Shown here piece after piece: positions 1 to 6,182 of a DNA stretch of 8,972 bases. Position numbers and translations under genes: made by a program. Origin of the DNA: Gammaproteobacteria bacterium. GTDB taxonomy: Bacteria; Pseudomonadota; Gammaproteobacteria; UBA9214. Every line of letters begins with the position of its first letter. Position 1 is the stretch's first letter. The stretch lies in NCBI GenBank assembly GCA_029859555.1, contig JAOUCV010000073.1, forward strand, positions 1-8,972, written 5' to 3'. A model generated the notes under the pieces. It ran no database searches and was not told where the DNA came from. It saw nothing but the letters and a program-made list of their open reading frames with translations.

Positions 1-39
1 ACTTTCCTGAACCAGGATGTGATAAACAACCCCTGTAGT

Positions 40-124
<85 letters not shown>

Positions 125-169
125 TTTATGACGCCTGCACCATTTCAGCCCATTGGCCAACAACCTCAA

Positions 170-198
170 ATTATAACGATTTAAGTGCCTGTTGCGCA
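170..198 (-). promoter_or_regulatory. Probable sigma70 promoter for tRNA-Leu
   Basis: On the minus strand a perfect TATAAT -10 box lies at 170-175. The hexamer 17 bp upstream (193-198, TGCGCA) is a poor -35 match. Transcription would start near 163, about 40 bases before the mature tRNA 5' end at 124. Its position just after the tRNA-Lys terminator supports independent expression of tRNA-Leu. The -10 box is clear; the rest is inference. Confidence 0.5.
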
Positions 199-230
199 CC
201 CCAAACCTGTTGATTTAACGTAAAAACACT

Positions 231-257
231 AAAAAAAAGCCCGCACTATGCGCGGGC
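231..257 (-). terminator. Intrinsic terminator of the Pro-Arg-His-Lys tRNA operon
   Basis: On the minus strand GCCCGC (252-257) pairs with GCGGGC (239-244) over a 7-base loop, followed directly by eight T (231-238). It begins five bases after the CCA end of tRNA-Lys and so ends that transcript before tRNA-Leu. Confidence 0.9.
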
Positions 258-262
258 ATATC

Positions 263-338
263 TGGTGGGCCGTGAAGGACTCGAACCTTCGACCAAGTGA
301 TTAAGAGTCACCTGCTCTACCAACTGAGCTAACGGCCC
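263..338 (-). tRNA. tRNA-Lys(CUU)
   Basis: The acceptor stem GGGCCGT (332-338) pairs with ACGGCCC (267-273), followed by discriminator A and encoded CCA at 263-265. The anticodon loop CTCTTAA is the complement of 301-307, so the anticodon is CUU (303-305), not the UUU found in E. coli tRNA-Lys; the body is otherwise close to the E. coli gene. It is the last gene of the four-tRNA transcript, just before a terminator. This isoacceptor reads only AAG, so a UUU tRNA-Lys should exist elsewhere in the genome. Confidence 0.96.
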
Positions 339-389
339 GAAAAACGCAGCATCCCACCACATCAGAATGCGTGGTTCAAGCAACTGCTA

Positions 390-408
390 CGCTTGATTTA
401 AACAAGCG
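390..408 (-). other. Short hairpin in the tRNA-His/tRNA-Lys spacer
   Basis: The perfect 6-bp stem CGCTTG/CAAGCG encloses a 7-base AT-rich loop. It lies in the 80-base spacer between tRNA-His and tRNA-Lys, the longest spacer in the operon. No T-run follows it on the minus strand, so it is not a terminator. A role in processing the precursor is only a guess. Confidence 0.35.
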
Positions 409-418
409 AGAGTTAAAA

Positions 419-495
419 TGGGGTGGATGATGGGACTCGAACCCACGACGACTGGAATCACAATCCAGGGCTCTACCAACTGAGCTACACCCACC
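419..495 (-). tRNA. tRNA-His(GUG)
   Basis: The anticodon stem CTGGA/TCCAG encloses the loop TTGTGAT, giving anticodon GUG (complement of 459-461). The acceptor arm has the histidine hallmark: an extra 5' G (G-1, position 495) opposite discriminator C73 (position 422), the identity pair for histidyl-tRNA synthetase. CCA is encoded at 419-421. The acceptor stem GTGGGTG/CATCCAC contains one G-U wobble. It is third in the leftward Pro-Arg-His-Lys cluster. Confidence 0.97.
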
Positions 496-531
496 ATAAA
501 ACTGTCAATAAAATCCTCATTAAGCTTAAAT

Positions 532-608
532 TGGCGCGCCCGACAGGAATCGAACCTGTAACCGTCGGCTTAGAAGGCCGGTGCTCTATCCTGTTGAGCT
601 ACGGGCGC
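532..608 (-). tRNA. tRNA-Arg(UCU)
   Basis: The acceptor stem GCGCCCG (602-608) pairs with CGGGCGC (536-542), followed by discriminator G and encoded CCA at 532-534. The anticodon loop CTTCTAA gives UCU (complement of 572-574), which reads the AGA/AGG arginine codons. The T-loop TTCGATT is standard. It is second in the leftward cluster. Confidence 0.97.
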
Positions 609-649
609 CGATTCATCACCAACAAGACTCCCGAGCAACGTCATAAAAA

Positions 650-726
650 TGGTCGGGGTAGAGAGATTCGAACTCCCGACATCCTGCTCCCAAAGCAGGC
701 GCGCTACCAGGCTGCGCTATACCCCG
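650..726 (-). tRNA. tRNA-Pro(UGG)
   Basis: The acceptor stem CGGGGTA (720-726) pairs with TACCCCG (654-660), followed by discriminator A and encoded CCA at 650-652. The anticodon stem CCTGC/GCAGG encloses TTTGGGA, giving anticodon UGG (complement of 690-692). The T-stem has one G-U wobble. It is the first gene of the cluster; the promoter lies about 55 bases upstream. Confidence 0.97.
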
Positions 727-779
727 ATTTCACGGTGTTTTTCAGAGTGGCATGCAATCCTGCTCTGTGAAACTCTGCG

Positions 780-808
780 ATAATACGTGCTGCCCCTAAT
801 AGCGTCAA
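780..808 (-). promoter_or_regulatory. Sigma70 promoter of the tRNA operon
   Basis: On the minus strand TTGACG (803-808) and TATTAT (780-785) are separated by exactly 17 bp, each one mismatch from consensus. Transcription would start near 773, about 47 bases before tRNA-Pro. The discriminator, beginning CGCAGAG, is fairly GC-rich, as expected of a stringently controlled stable-RNA promoter, but that control is inference. Confidence 0.8.
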
Positions 809-979
809 TTAACTTGTCGAATCATATTTGCCCGCGATGGTGAAAATTCAGTAATTCTGAACTGCATCGCCCAACGCCATTATGCATCTGCTGATTTGCT
901 CATATCGTTCCGTGCTTGTACCACCGGATAGCCGCGTGCGAGAATCCAACTCCCAATTTACCGGCAACCCGGCTTTCCA

Positions 980-1834
980 ATGACCGCAAAACTGATTGAT
1001 GGCAAGGCTATTGCTGCCGAAGTCCGGCGCAAAATCAAGCACAAGATAGATGCTCGACGGAAAATCGGCTTACGCATACCGGGGCTGGCCGTCATACTGG
1101 TCGGCGTTGACCCTGCCTCTGAAATATATGTTCGCAACAAGTGTCTGGCGTGCGATGAATCCGGCCTGCTTTCAAGTTCCTACAATCTGCCGGATGACAC
1201 CAGCGAGGCAGATTTGCTCGCGCTGATAGACAAGCTGAACAACGACACCAGTATTGACGGCATTCTGGTGCAGTTTCCGCTACCCGCTCATATTGACCCT
1301 GACAAGGTGACCGAACACATAAAACCTGACAAGGACGTTGATGGTTTTCATCCTTATAATATTGGCCGTCTTGCGTTACGCCGCCCGTCATTACGCTCCT
1401 GCACACCACGCGGTGTAATCACCCTGCTTGAGCATACCAATGAACCTTTTTACGGGCGTCAGGCAGTAATTGTTGGCGCATCGAATATTGTCGGCCGCCC
1501 CATGGGGCTGGAGTTGTTACTCGCCGGCTGCACGGTAACGACCTGTCACCGCTTTACCAAAAACCTCCCCGGTCATGTTGCGCAGGCAGATATTCTTGTT
1601 GTGGCTGTAGGAAAACCCGGCGTGGTTTCAGGTAGCTGGGTCAAGCCGGGTGCAACTGTCATCGACGTCGGCATCAATCGACAGGAAGACGGCAGCCTGG
1701 TTGGAGATATTGAATTCGACAGCGCGCGTGAACGGGCTGCGTGGATCACGCCGGTACCTGGCGGGGTTGGCCCGATGACGGTGGCAACACTACTGGAAAA
1801 TACCCTGTTTGCCGCAGCGGAGTTGCACAGTTAA
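980..1834 (+). CDS. folD: Bifunctional methylene-THF dehydrogenase / methenyl-THF cyclohydrolase FolD
   Basis: FolD is a cytosolic enzyme that interconverts 5,10-methylene-, 5,10-methenyl- and 10-formyl-tetrahydrofolate using NADP, supplying one-carbon units for purines and formyl-methionine. The product is 284 residues, the usual family length. Key residues fall at E. coli positions: Tyr50 and catalytic Lys54 in [11 protein letters not shown], Gln98 in [10 protein letters not shown], and Asp121 in DKDVDGFHP. The nucleotide-binding fold follows, with [10 protein letters not shown] at 166-175 and PGGVGPMT at 260-267. The start MTAKLIDGK matches the family N-terminus, although no good Shine-Dalgarno precedes it. 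The 171 bases upstream to the tRNA promoter show no convincing promoter, only a small inverted repeat TTCAG/CTGAA at 847-861. The stop codon overlaps that of convergent cysS. Confidence 0.97.
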   Translation: MTAKLIDGKAIAAEVRRKIKHKIDARRKIGLRIPGLAVILVGVDPASEIYVRNKCLACDESGLLSSSYNLPDDTSEADLLALIDKLNNDTSIDGILVQFPLPAHIDPDKVTEHIKPDKDVDGFHPYNIGRLALRRPSLRSCTPRGVITLLEHTNEPFYGRQAVIVGASNIVGRPMGLELLLAGCTVTTCHRFTKNLPGHVAQADILVVAVGKPGVVSGSWVKPGATVIDVGINRQEDGSLVGDIEFDSARERAAWITPVPGGVGPMTVATLLENTLFAAAELHS

Positions 1835-3234
1835 CTGCGACGCCAACTGGTGCCGGCAGCGCCGTCCTCGAGAATAATACCCGCCGCATCAAGTTCATCC
1901 CTGATTCTGTCAGCTTCAGCCCAGTCCTTGTCGGTACGTGCAATGATCCTGCGTGCGATCAGATCTTCCACTGCATCAGCAGAAATAGTGTCCTCTGCCG
2001 TATCTCCCGTGGAGGCTGATGCCGTCAGGTAGGCTTCAGGGTCATCCTGTATCAGGCCGAGAACAGCACCGAGACTGTTCAGACAGCTGGCAAGCATAGC
2101 CGCTCTAACATGATCCGTGTCGCGACATTTGTTGATTTCCCTGGCAATTTCAAACAGTACAGCAATGGCTTCCGGCGAATTGAAATCGTCATCCATGGCC
2201 TTGTGGAAGGCGACTTTGTATGGTTTGCAAAGCGCATCATCAGCCTCTGAAAGAGTAATACCTCGCAATGCAGTGTAAAGACGCGTCAACGCCGCCTTGC
2301 TGTTGTCGAGGTTTTCATCGGAATAATTCAGCGGGCTGCGGTACTGACTGGCAAGAATAAAATAACGAATCTCTTCAGCCCGGTAACTTTTCAGTATCTC
2401 CCTTACCGTGAAAAAGTTGTCCAGTGATTTGGACATTTTTTCATCATCTACCCGAACAAAACCGTTGTGCATCCAGTAATTCACAAAAGGCTCACCGGTT
2501 GCAGCCTGTGCCTGGGCAATTTCATTTTCATGGTGAGGAAATTTTAGATCCATACCACCGCCATGAATGTCAAAATGTGCGCCCAGACACCGGGTCGACA
2601 TTGCAGAACATTCTATATGCCAACCGGGACGGCCATTCCCCCAGGGTGATGGCCAGCTTGGCTCTTCCGGTTTTACTGTTTTCCAAAGAACGAAATCCAG
2701 CGGATCATCCTTTGATTCATCAACCGCCACACGTGCGCCGGCCTGCAAATCCTCGAGCTGCTTTCCGGAAAGCACACCATAATTTTCAAACCGGCTGACG
2801 TCGTAATAAATATCTCCGTTACCCCCCTGATAGGCATAGCCCTTGCTGATCAGGGTCTCAATCATGTGAATAATGTCATCCATTGAAGACGTTGCCCGTG
2901 GCTCTGCGTCTGGCGGAACAACACCCAGGGCGGCGGCATCTTCATTCATGATATGAATAAATCTTGTCGTCAACGCATCAATATCCTCATTATTTTCATT
3001 GGCACGTTTTATTATCTTGTCATCAACATCCGTGATATTTCGCACATAGGTGACGTCATAACCGAGCGCACGCAGATAACGAACAACGACATCAAATACC
3101 ACCATGACGCGTGCGTGACCAAGATGGCAATAGTCATATACGGTCATGCCGCATACATACATTCTTACTTTTCCTTCCTCGATCGGAGTAAAGGTATCTT
3201 TTTGATTAGTCAGTGTGTTGTAGATTTTGAGCAT
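1831..3234 (-). CDS. cysS: Cysteinyl-tRNA synthetase CysS
   Basis: Class Ia aminoacyl-tRNA synthetase that joins cysteine to tRNA-Cys in the cytosol, probably as a monomer as in E. coli. The product is 467 residues against 461 in E. coli. The HIGH-type signature is HLGH at 37-40 and the KMSKS loop is at 266-270. All four zinc ligands that select cysteine are present at E. coli positions: Cys28, Cys209, His234 and Glu238. The C-terminal end ([12 protein letters not shown]) matches the family's tRNA-binding tail. The start at 3234 gives the canonical beginning MLKIYNTL. The Shine-Dalgarno is weak: an AGGA 12 bases upstream. The gene is divergent from the cyclophilin-lpxH pair and convergent with folD, a neighbourhood conserved in gammaproteobacteria. 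Confidence 0.98.
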   Translation of the reverse strand: MLKIYNTLTNQKDTFTPIEEGKVRMYVCGMTVYDYCHLGHARVMVVFDVVVRYLRALGYDVTYVRNITDVDDKIIKRANENNEDIDALTTRFIHIMNEDAAALGVVPPDAEPRATSSMDDIIHMIETLISKGYAYQGGNGDIYYDVSRFENYGVLSGKQLEDLQAGARVAVDESKDDPLDFVLWKTVKPEEPSWPSPWGNGRPGWHIECSAMSTRCLGAHFDIHGGGMDLKFPHHENEIAQAQAATGEPFVNYWMHNGFVRVDDEKMSKSLDNFFTVREILKSYRAEEIRYFILASQYRSPLNYSDENLDNSKAALTRLYTALRGITLSEADDALCKPYKVAFHKAMDDDFNSPEAIAVLFEIAREINKCRDTDHVRAAMLASCLNSLGAVLGLIQDDPEAYLTASASTGDTAEDTISADAVEDLIARRIIARTDKDWAEADRIRDELDAAGIILEDGAAGTSWRRS

Positions 3235-3270
3235 GTGCGGATTTCGTCCTGCATTAAACTTGTGCGGCAG

Positions 3271-3299
3271 ATAATAGTGCCTAAACCCGACAACTGAAA
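3271..3299 (-). promoter_or_regulatory. Possible cysS promoter
   Basis: On the minus strand TATTAT (3271-3276) lies 17 bp from TTTCAG (3294-3299). The -10 is good and the -35 weak. Transcription would begin about 30 bases before the cysS start codon. A second TATTAT on the same strand (3314-3319) lacks a spaced -35 but is an alternative. Confidence 0.35.
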
Positions 3300-3347
3300 G
3301 TCATTCCAGACAGATAATACAAGCCGCCTGCTCAGGGACTTGTAAAC

Positions 3348-3385
3348 AGCGCCAGAGCTTATATCATTGGCGCTCTGATTTTTTT
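3348..3385 (+). promoter_or_regulatory. Terminator-like hairpin in the cyclophilin leader
   Basis: CAGAGC (3353-3358) can pair with GCTCTG (3372-3377) over a 13-base loop, followed by A and seven T (3379-3385), the form of a small intrinsic terminator. An overlapping alternative stem, AGCGCCA (3348-3354) with TGGCGCT (3368-3374), is mutually exclusive with it. No rightward gene lies upstream that needs termination, because cysS diverges. The T-run ends only four bases before the ribosome binding site. It could be a leader attenuator for the cyclophilin-lpxH pair. This is structural inference only; no ligand or leader peptide is visible. Confidence 0.4.
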
Positions 3386-3402
3386 AACCGGAGTTCATCA
3401 GC

Positions 3403-4002
3403 ATGAAACAGTTAGCCGGCCTCGTAATGGCCATTACCGTCGCTGTTGCACCTGCAACCGGCCTCACCCAGGACAATTCAACCAGCAAACAAGGAGCAGA
3501 CATGGTTACAGTCACCATGGAAACCAGCAAAGGTGTTATTACCCTCGAACTCGACAGGGAAAAAGCACCCGATTCTGTCGAGAATTTCATTACCTACGCC
3601 AAATCAGGTCACTATGACGGCACAATCTTCCATCGTGTCATCCGCGACTTCATGATTCAGGGTGGCGGTTTTGACACCAGCATGCAGCAAAAGAGCACCA
3701 ATCCTCCGATTAAAAACGAGGCCGCAAACGGACTCAAGAATGACAAGGGTACCGTTGCCATGGCCCGGACCAATGTGCCGGACTCCGCCACCTCGCAGTT
3801 CTTTATCAATCTAAAAGATAATGACTTTCTGAATCATACCTCTCCTACACCACAGGGTTGGGGTTACGCGGTATTTGGAAAGGTAACGGACGGCATGGAT
3901 GTGGTTGAATCCATTGAAAACGTTGCTACCGCCAACAAGGGTGGACACCAGGACGTACCGGTCTCCGAAGTAATTATCGAGAAAGTCACAGTACAGGAAT
4001 AG
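3403..4002 (+). CDS. ppiB: Cyclophilin-type peptidyl-prolyl cis-trans isomerase with signal peptide
   Basis: This enzyme isomerises peptide bonds before proline during protein folding. The 199-residue product has a signal peptide (about residues 1-20: MKQ, a hydrophobic stretch, and a possible Ala-Thr-Gly cleavage site), a short linker, and a full cyclophilin domain from residue 34. Active-site residues are visible: Arg78, Phe83, Met84 and Gln86 in [15 protein letters not shown], then [17 protein letters not shown] and [10 protein letters not shown]. From Met34 on it closely resembles E. coli PpiB, which is cytosolic and 164 residues long, and its place beside cysS and lpxH is that of ppiB. 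The first ATG has GGAG at 3390-3393, nine bases away. A second, stronger site precedes Met34. The location is therefore either periplasmic or dual. lpxH follows 21 bases downstream, probably in the same transcript. Confidence 0.93.
   Translation: MKQLAGLVMAITVAVAPATGLTQDNSTSKQGADMVTVTMETSKGVITLELDREKAPDSVENFITYAKSGHYDGTIFHRVIRDFMIQGGGFDTSMQQKSTNPPIKNEAANGLKNDKGTVAMARTNVPDSATSQFFINLKDNDFLNHTSPTPQGWGYAVFGKVTDGMDVVESIENVATANKGGHQDVPVSEVIIEKVTVQE
3491..3504 (+). promoter_or_regulatory. Internal ribosome binding site and in-frame ATG (Met34) in ppiB
   Basis: AAGGAG (3491-3496) lies five bases before an in-frame ATG at 3502, codon 34. This is a better Shine-Dalgarno than the one at the upstream start. 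Initiation here would give a 166-residue cyclophilin without the signal peptide, starting [11 protein letters not shown], close to the start and length of cytosolic E. coli PpiB. The sequence elements are seen directly; their use is inference. Confidence 0.55.
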
Positions 4003-4023
4003 CGTAGCTGCGCTTCCATTATC

Positions 4024-4749
4024 ATGCCGGGCACTCTGTTTATTTCAGATCTTCATCTGGATCCGGAGCGCCCGGCTGTTACAGAACTGTTTCTGGATCT
4101 ACTCAATACCCGGGCACGTAACACCGATGCAATCTACATCCTCGGCGATTTGTTCGAGGCATGGATCGGTGACGATGATCACAGCCCCATGAACCAGGCG
4201 GTATGCAAGGGATTAAGCGACTGCGCTGCCACAGGCATACCGGTATTTGTCATGCATGGTAACCGGGACTTTCTGCTTGGCGAGGAATTTGCGAAAGCCG
4301 GCAATTGCACCCTGCTTGATGACCCCGCCCTTATCGATCTCTACGGTACGCCAACCCTGCTCATGCATGGCGATATGCTGTGCACCGACGACACCGAATA
4401 CATGTCCTTCCGGCGCATGGTGCGTGATCCGCAGTGGCAGGCTGAACTACTCGCCAAATCTCTTCAGGAACGCCAGGCGATAGCCAGCGGTATGCGCAAC
4501 CAGAGCCGGCAACAGACGGGTGGAAAACCCGAATCGATAATGGACGTTAATGACGCGGCAGTCAGAGACATAATGTCCACTTACAATGTGCAACGCCTGA
4601 TACATGGACACACACACCGTCCGGCCGTTCATGACCTGCTACTGGCGGATATGCCGGCGCAAAGAATTGTACTGGGTGACTGGTATGAACAGGGAAGTTT
4701 GCTTGAATGTACTTCCAGCGGCTGCAGGCTGGAAGCCCTGCAGCTGTAA
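4024..4749 (+). CDS. lpxH: UDP-2,3-diacylglucosamine pyrophosphohydrolase LpxH
   Basis: LpxH cleaves UDP-2,3-diacylglucosamine to lipid X and UMP, the fourth step of lipid A synthesis, as a peripheral protein on the inner membrane. The product is 241 residues, the normal length. It is a calcineurin-like phosphoesterase with a di-manganese site, and every motif is present: Asp9 and His11 (SDLHL), Asp42 (GDLFEAWIGDD), Asn80 (HGNRDF), His115 (HGD), and His196 and His198 (HGHTHRP). Each is one residue later than the E. coli equivalent. The start at 4024 gives the standard N-terminus, but no good Shine-Dalgarno is seen. With only 21 bases after the cyclophilin stop, translation is probably coupled to that gene. 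The same order, ppiB then lpxH, occurs in E. coli. Confidence 0.97.
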   Translation: MPGTLFISDLHLDPERPAVTELFLDLLNTRARNTDAIYILGDLFEAWIGDDDHSPMNQAVCKGLSDCAATGIPVFVMHGNRDFLLGEEFAKAGNCTLLDDPALIDLYGTPTLLMHGDMLCTDDTEYMSFRRMVRDPQWQAELLAKSLQERQAIASGMRNQSRQQTGGKPESIMDVNDAAVRDIMSTYNVQRLIHGHTHRPAVHDLLLADMPAQRIVLGDWYEQGSLLECTSSGCRLEALQL

Positions 4750-4764
4750 AAGTCAGTGTCGCTG

Positions 4765-4794
4765 TTGAAGCCAACGGCTGTCTGCCTGTATATT
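4765..4794 (+). promoter_or_regulatory. Probable promoter of the DUF2914 gene
   Basis: TTGAAG (4765-4770) and TATATT (4789-4794) are separated by 18 bp. Transcription would begin near 4801, leaving a short leader that holds the AGAGGA ribosome binding site (4805-4810). This fits the chosen start at 4819 and excludes the in-frame GTG at 4756 and ATG at 4798. Read-through from lpxH is also possible, since no terminator is seen after it. Confidence 0.55.
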
Positions 4795-4818
4795 AGGATG
4801 AAACAGAGGAACAAGCTC

Positions 4819-5382
4819 ATGATGTACAAAAGAATAATTGCGCCGTGCATGACAGCAATCATTTCAACACTGCTGGCCACAAGCACGGCTGCAGTAGAAG
4901 CTGTGCGCACAGAAGCTGTAGAAGATTACGTCGAGGAGCAGCAGCCGGCTTCCGGAAGTGTTGCCACAAAGATATTCACCACGGCTATCGTTGATGGTAA
5001 ACCTGCGGACGACCTGAGGGCCTTTCAGAACACCGTCGATACCATTTATTTTTACACAGTACTGCAAGGACTAAAGGGACAGGCGGTCACGCACCGCTGG
5101 AAATATGCAGGTCGCATCATTTCCAATGCAGACATTTCCGTCACAGATGATCCTTTCTCAACGTGGTCGAGTAACAAAATTGAATCCAACTGGACCGGTT
5201 TCTGGACCGTCGAGGTACTGGACAAAAACAGCGAGGTTATCGGTTTCGGAACATTTCAATACGACCACACCCGCAACTTGCAGATGGATCCGGATGCAAA
5301 CAAGGCCGGGGCTGATTCAGGTGGTGTCCCCGGTGGAGGTGGAGGCTGGGGCTGGGGACGTGGCCGGGGATGGGGCTGGTAG
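4819..5382 (+). CDS. Secreted DUF2914 domain protein with Gly/Trp/Arg tail
   Basis: The function is unknown. The 187-residue product starts at 4819, eight bases after AGAGGA. It has a signal peptide (MMYKR, then a hydrophobic run, with cleavage likely after Ala25 or Ala28) and an acidic linker (about 31-45). Residues about 50-148 match the DUF2914 pattern as I remember it: IYFYTVLQGLKGQ, VTHRWKYAG at 90-98, WSSNKIESNWTGFWTVEV at 116-133, and a closing GFGTFQY strand. This looks like a small all-beta domain. The last 20 residues (168-187) are almost only Gly, Trp and Arg, ending in alternating GWGWGRGRGWGW, which I do not recall from the family. No membrane segment follows the domain, so the mature protein is probably periplasmic or exported. 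It meets the next gene tail to tail with one base between stops. Confidence 0.8.
   Translation: MMYKRIIAPCMTAIISTLLATSTAAVEAVRTEAVEDYVEEQQPASGSVATKIFTTAIVDGKPADDLRAFQNTVDTIYFYTVLQGLKGQAVTHRWKYAGRIISNADISVTDDPFSTWSSNKIESNWTGFWTVEVLDKNSEVIGFGTFQYDHTRNLQMDPDANKAGADSGGVPGGGGGWGWGRGRGWGW
5348..5375 (+). other. Potential G-quadruplex at the 3' end of the DUF2914 gene
   Basis: Four runs of exactly four G (5348-5351, 5354-5357, 5366-5369, 5372-5375) have loops of 2, 8 and 2 bases on the coding strand. They encode the Gly/Trp tail, so the codons GGG and TGG explain the composition. A quadruplex could still form in the mRNA or the non-template strand, just before the stop and at the junction with the convergent gene. 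The middle loop is slightly longer than the usual limit of 7. Confidence 0.45.
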
Positions 5383-5383
5383 C

Positions 5384-6118
5384 TTATTGTCCCGGACTGA
5401 ATCGGGCGTAGCCGTCAGGGAGTTCGAACAGAGTCAGCGGCATCACCTCATCATCACTAAAATCGACAAGTGATTTTGTGTAGCCGCTGCTATCCCACTC
5501 CTGCAAAGGCAAGCCATACTGCAGATGCCATGCTGGCGCATAAGCGTAACGTGACAAAAAACAGGGTGTTTGCATATTCAGCGGAACAGACTGCATGTTG
5601 TTCAACTGCCTGTCAGCCAGTAACTCCGCGTACTCGGTCATAGCGGCAACGGCTGTTTCCAGTACGCCAGACACCGTAACTGACTGAAAGCATGTTTTAC
5701 CATTGGCGAGATACTGCAGATGTTCCGGTTGATTCCCGGCAATCATTGGCGCCTCTTTATCCGGCGTACGATTTACAGTGAGATCGATATCTGTCGGAAG
5801 AACCGTATCATTTGGACTGTTTTCAATCACCATGATGCTCTGACCTTCATGGCTGATACTGAAAATCGTCTTTTCGCGGCGATCGAGTAATACAAAATCA
5901 CTTTCCGCATAACCATCATCAAGTCTTAAAAAACCGGGACTGACCAGCACCCTTACCGGGTAAAGATCTGTGCCGGCTTCTTGTTCCTCGTAGGAAAGCA
6001 TACTTACCTGTGTCGTGTTTTCCAGGGCCGCAGTTGCAGGCAGATCAGCCTGTTTGTCACAGGCACTTGCCAGAAACGCTGTGCATAGCAGGAAACAAAT
6101 ATATTTTCGTTTATCCAT
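5384..6118 (-). CDS. Predicted lipoprotein of unknown function
   Basis: I do not recognise the family. The 244-residue product starts at 6118, where GAGGG (6123-6127) gives a good ribosome binding site. It has a lipoprotein signal: MDKRK, a hydrophobic stretch, then Ala-Ser-Ala-Cys with Cys20 as the lipidated residue. Asp21 at position +2 would retain it in the inner membrane by the enterobacterial rule, facing the periplasm. Residues about 53-99 read as successive beta strands (PVRVLVS, FLRLD, FVLLDRREKTIFSIS, SIMVIE). A more helical stretch follows (about 150-175), with two mature-part cysteines (143, 186) that could form a disulphide. It lies 64 bases after metZ on the same strand with no intrinsic terminator between, so the two may be cotranscribed. 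A link to methionine metabolism is not implied by the sequence. Confidence 0.8.
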   Translation of the reverse strand: MDKRKYICFLLCTAFLASACDKQADLPATAALENTTQVSMLSYEEQEAGTDLYPVRVLVSPGFLRLDDGYAESDFVLLDRREKTIFSISHEGQSIMVIENSPNDTVLPTDIDLTVNRTPDKEAPMIAGNQPEHLQYLANGKTCFQSVTVSGVLETAVAAMTEYAELLADRQLNNMQSVPLNMQTPCFLSRYAYAPAWHLQYGLPLQEWDSSGYTKSLVDFSDDEVMPLTLFELPDGYARFSPGQ

Positions 6119-6140
6119 CAGGCCCTCGTTGTGTTGCGGC

Positions 6141-6174
6141 ATGTACAGAAAGCAGTCTGTTTATTCTGGTACAT
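6141..6174 (-). repeat. Inverted repeat in the metZ-lipoprotein spacer
   Basis: ATGTACAGAA (6141-6150) pairs with TTCTGGTACAT (6164-6174) over ten base pairs, with one bulged base and a 13-base loop. It fills half of the 64-bp gap between the metZ stop and the lipoprotein gene. No T-run follows on either strand, so it is not an intrinsic terminator. An mRNA-stabilising or processing hairpin, or a protein-binding site, are possibilities. Confidence 0.5.
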
Positions 6175-6182
6175 CCTGTTAG

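Noticed and set aside
423..770. 115-residue open frame across the tRNA genes (and a smaller one at 19-213)
   Set aside because: They run through well-formed tRNA genes on the other strand; the translations are just antisense tRNA sequence.
809..979. Possible folD promoter or operator (TTCAG/CTGAA repeat at 847-861)
   Set aside because: The repeat is only 5 bp and no -10/-35 pair with correct spacing and good match could be found.
1092..1409. 105-residue open frame antisense to folD
   Set aside because: It overlaps the conserved FolD catalytic domain in another frame; cysteine- and arginine-rich shadow composition.
2953..3297. 114-residue open frame on the + strand
   Set aside because: It is antisense to the strongly conserved cysS N-terminal region, with no ribosome binding site or recognisable protein features.
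4756..4818. Upstream starts (GTG 4756, ATG 4798) for the DUF2914 gene
   Set aside because: Neither has a ribosome binding site, the predicted transcript starts near 4801, and the start at 4819 gives both a good Shine-Dalgarno and a clean signal peptide.
6119..6142. Upstream ATG at 6142 for the lipoprotein
   Set aside because: It adds eight polar residues before a standard lipoprotein signal and lacks a Shine-Dalgarno; ATG 6118 has GAGGG in place.
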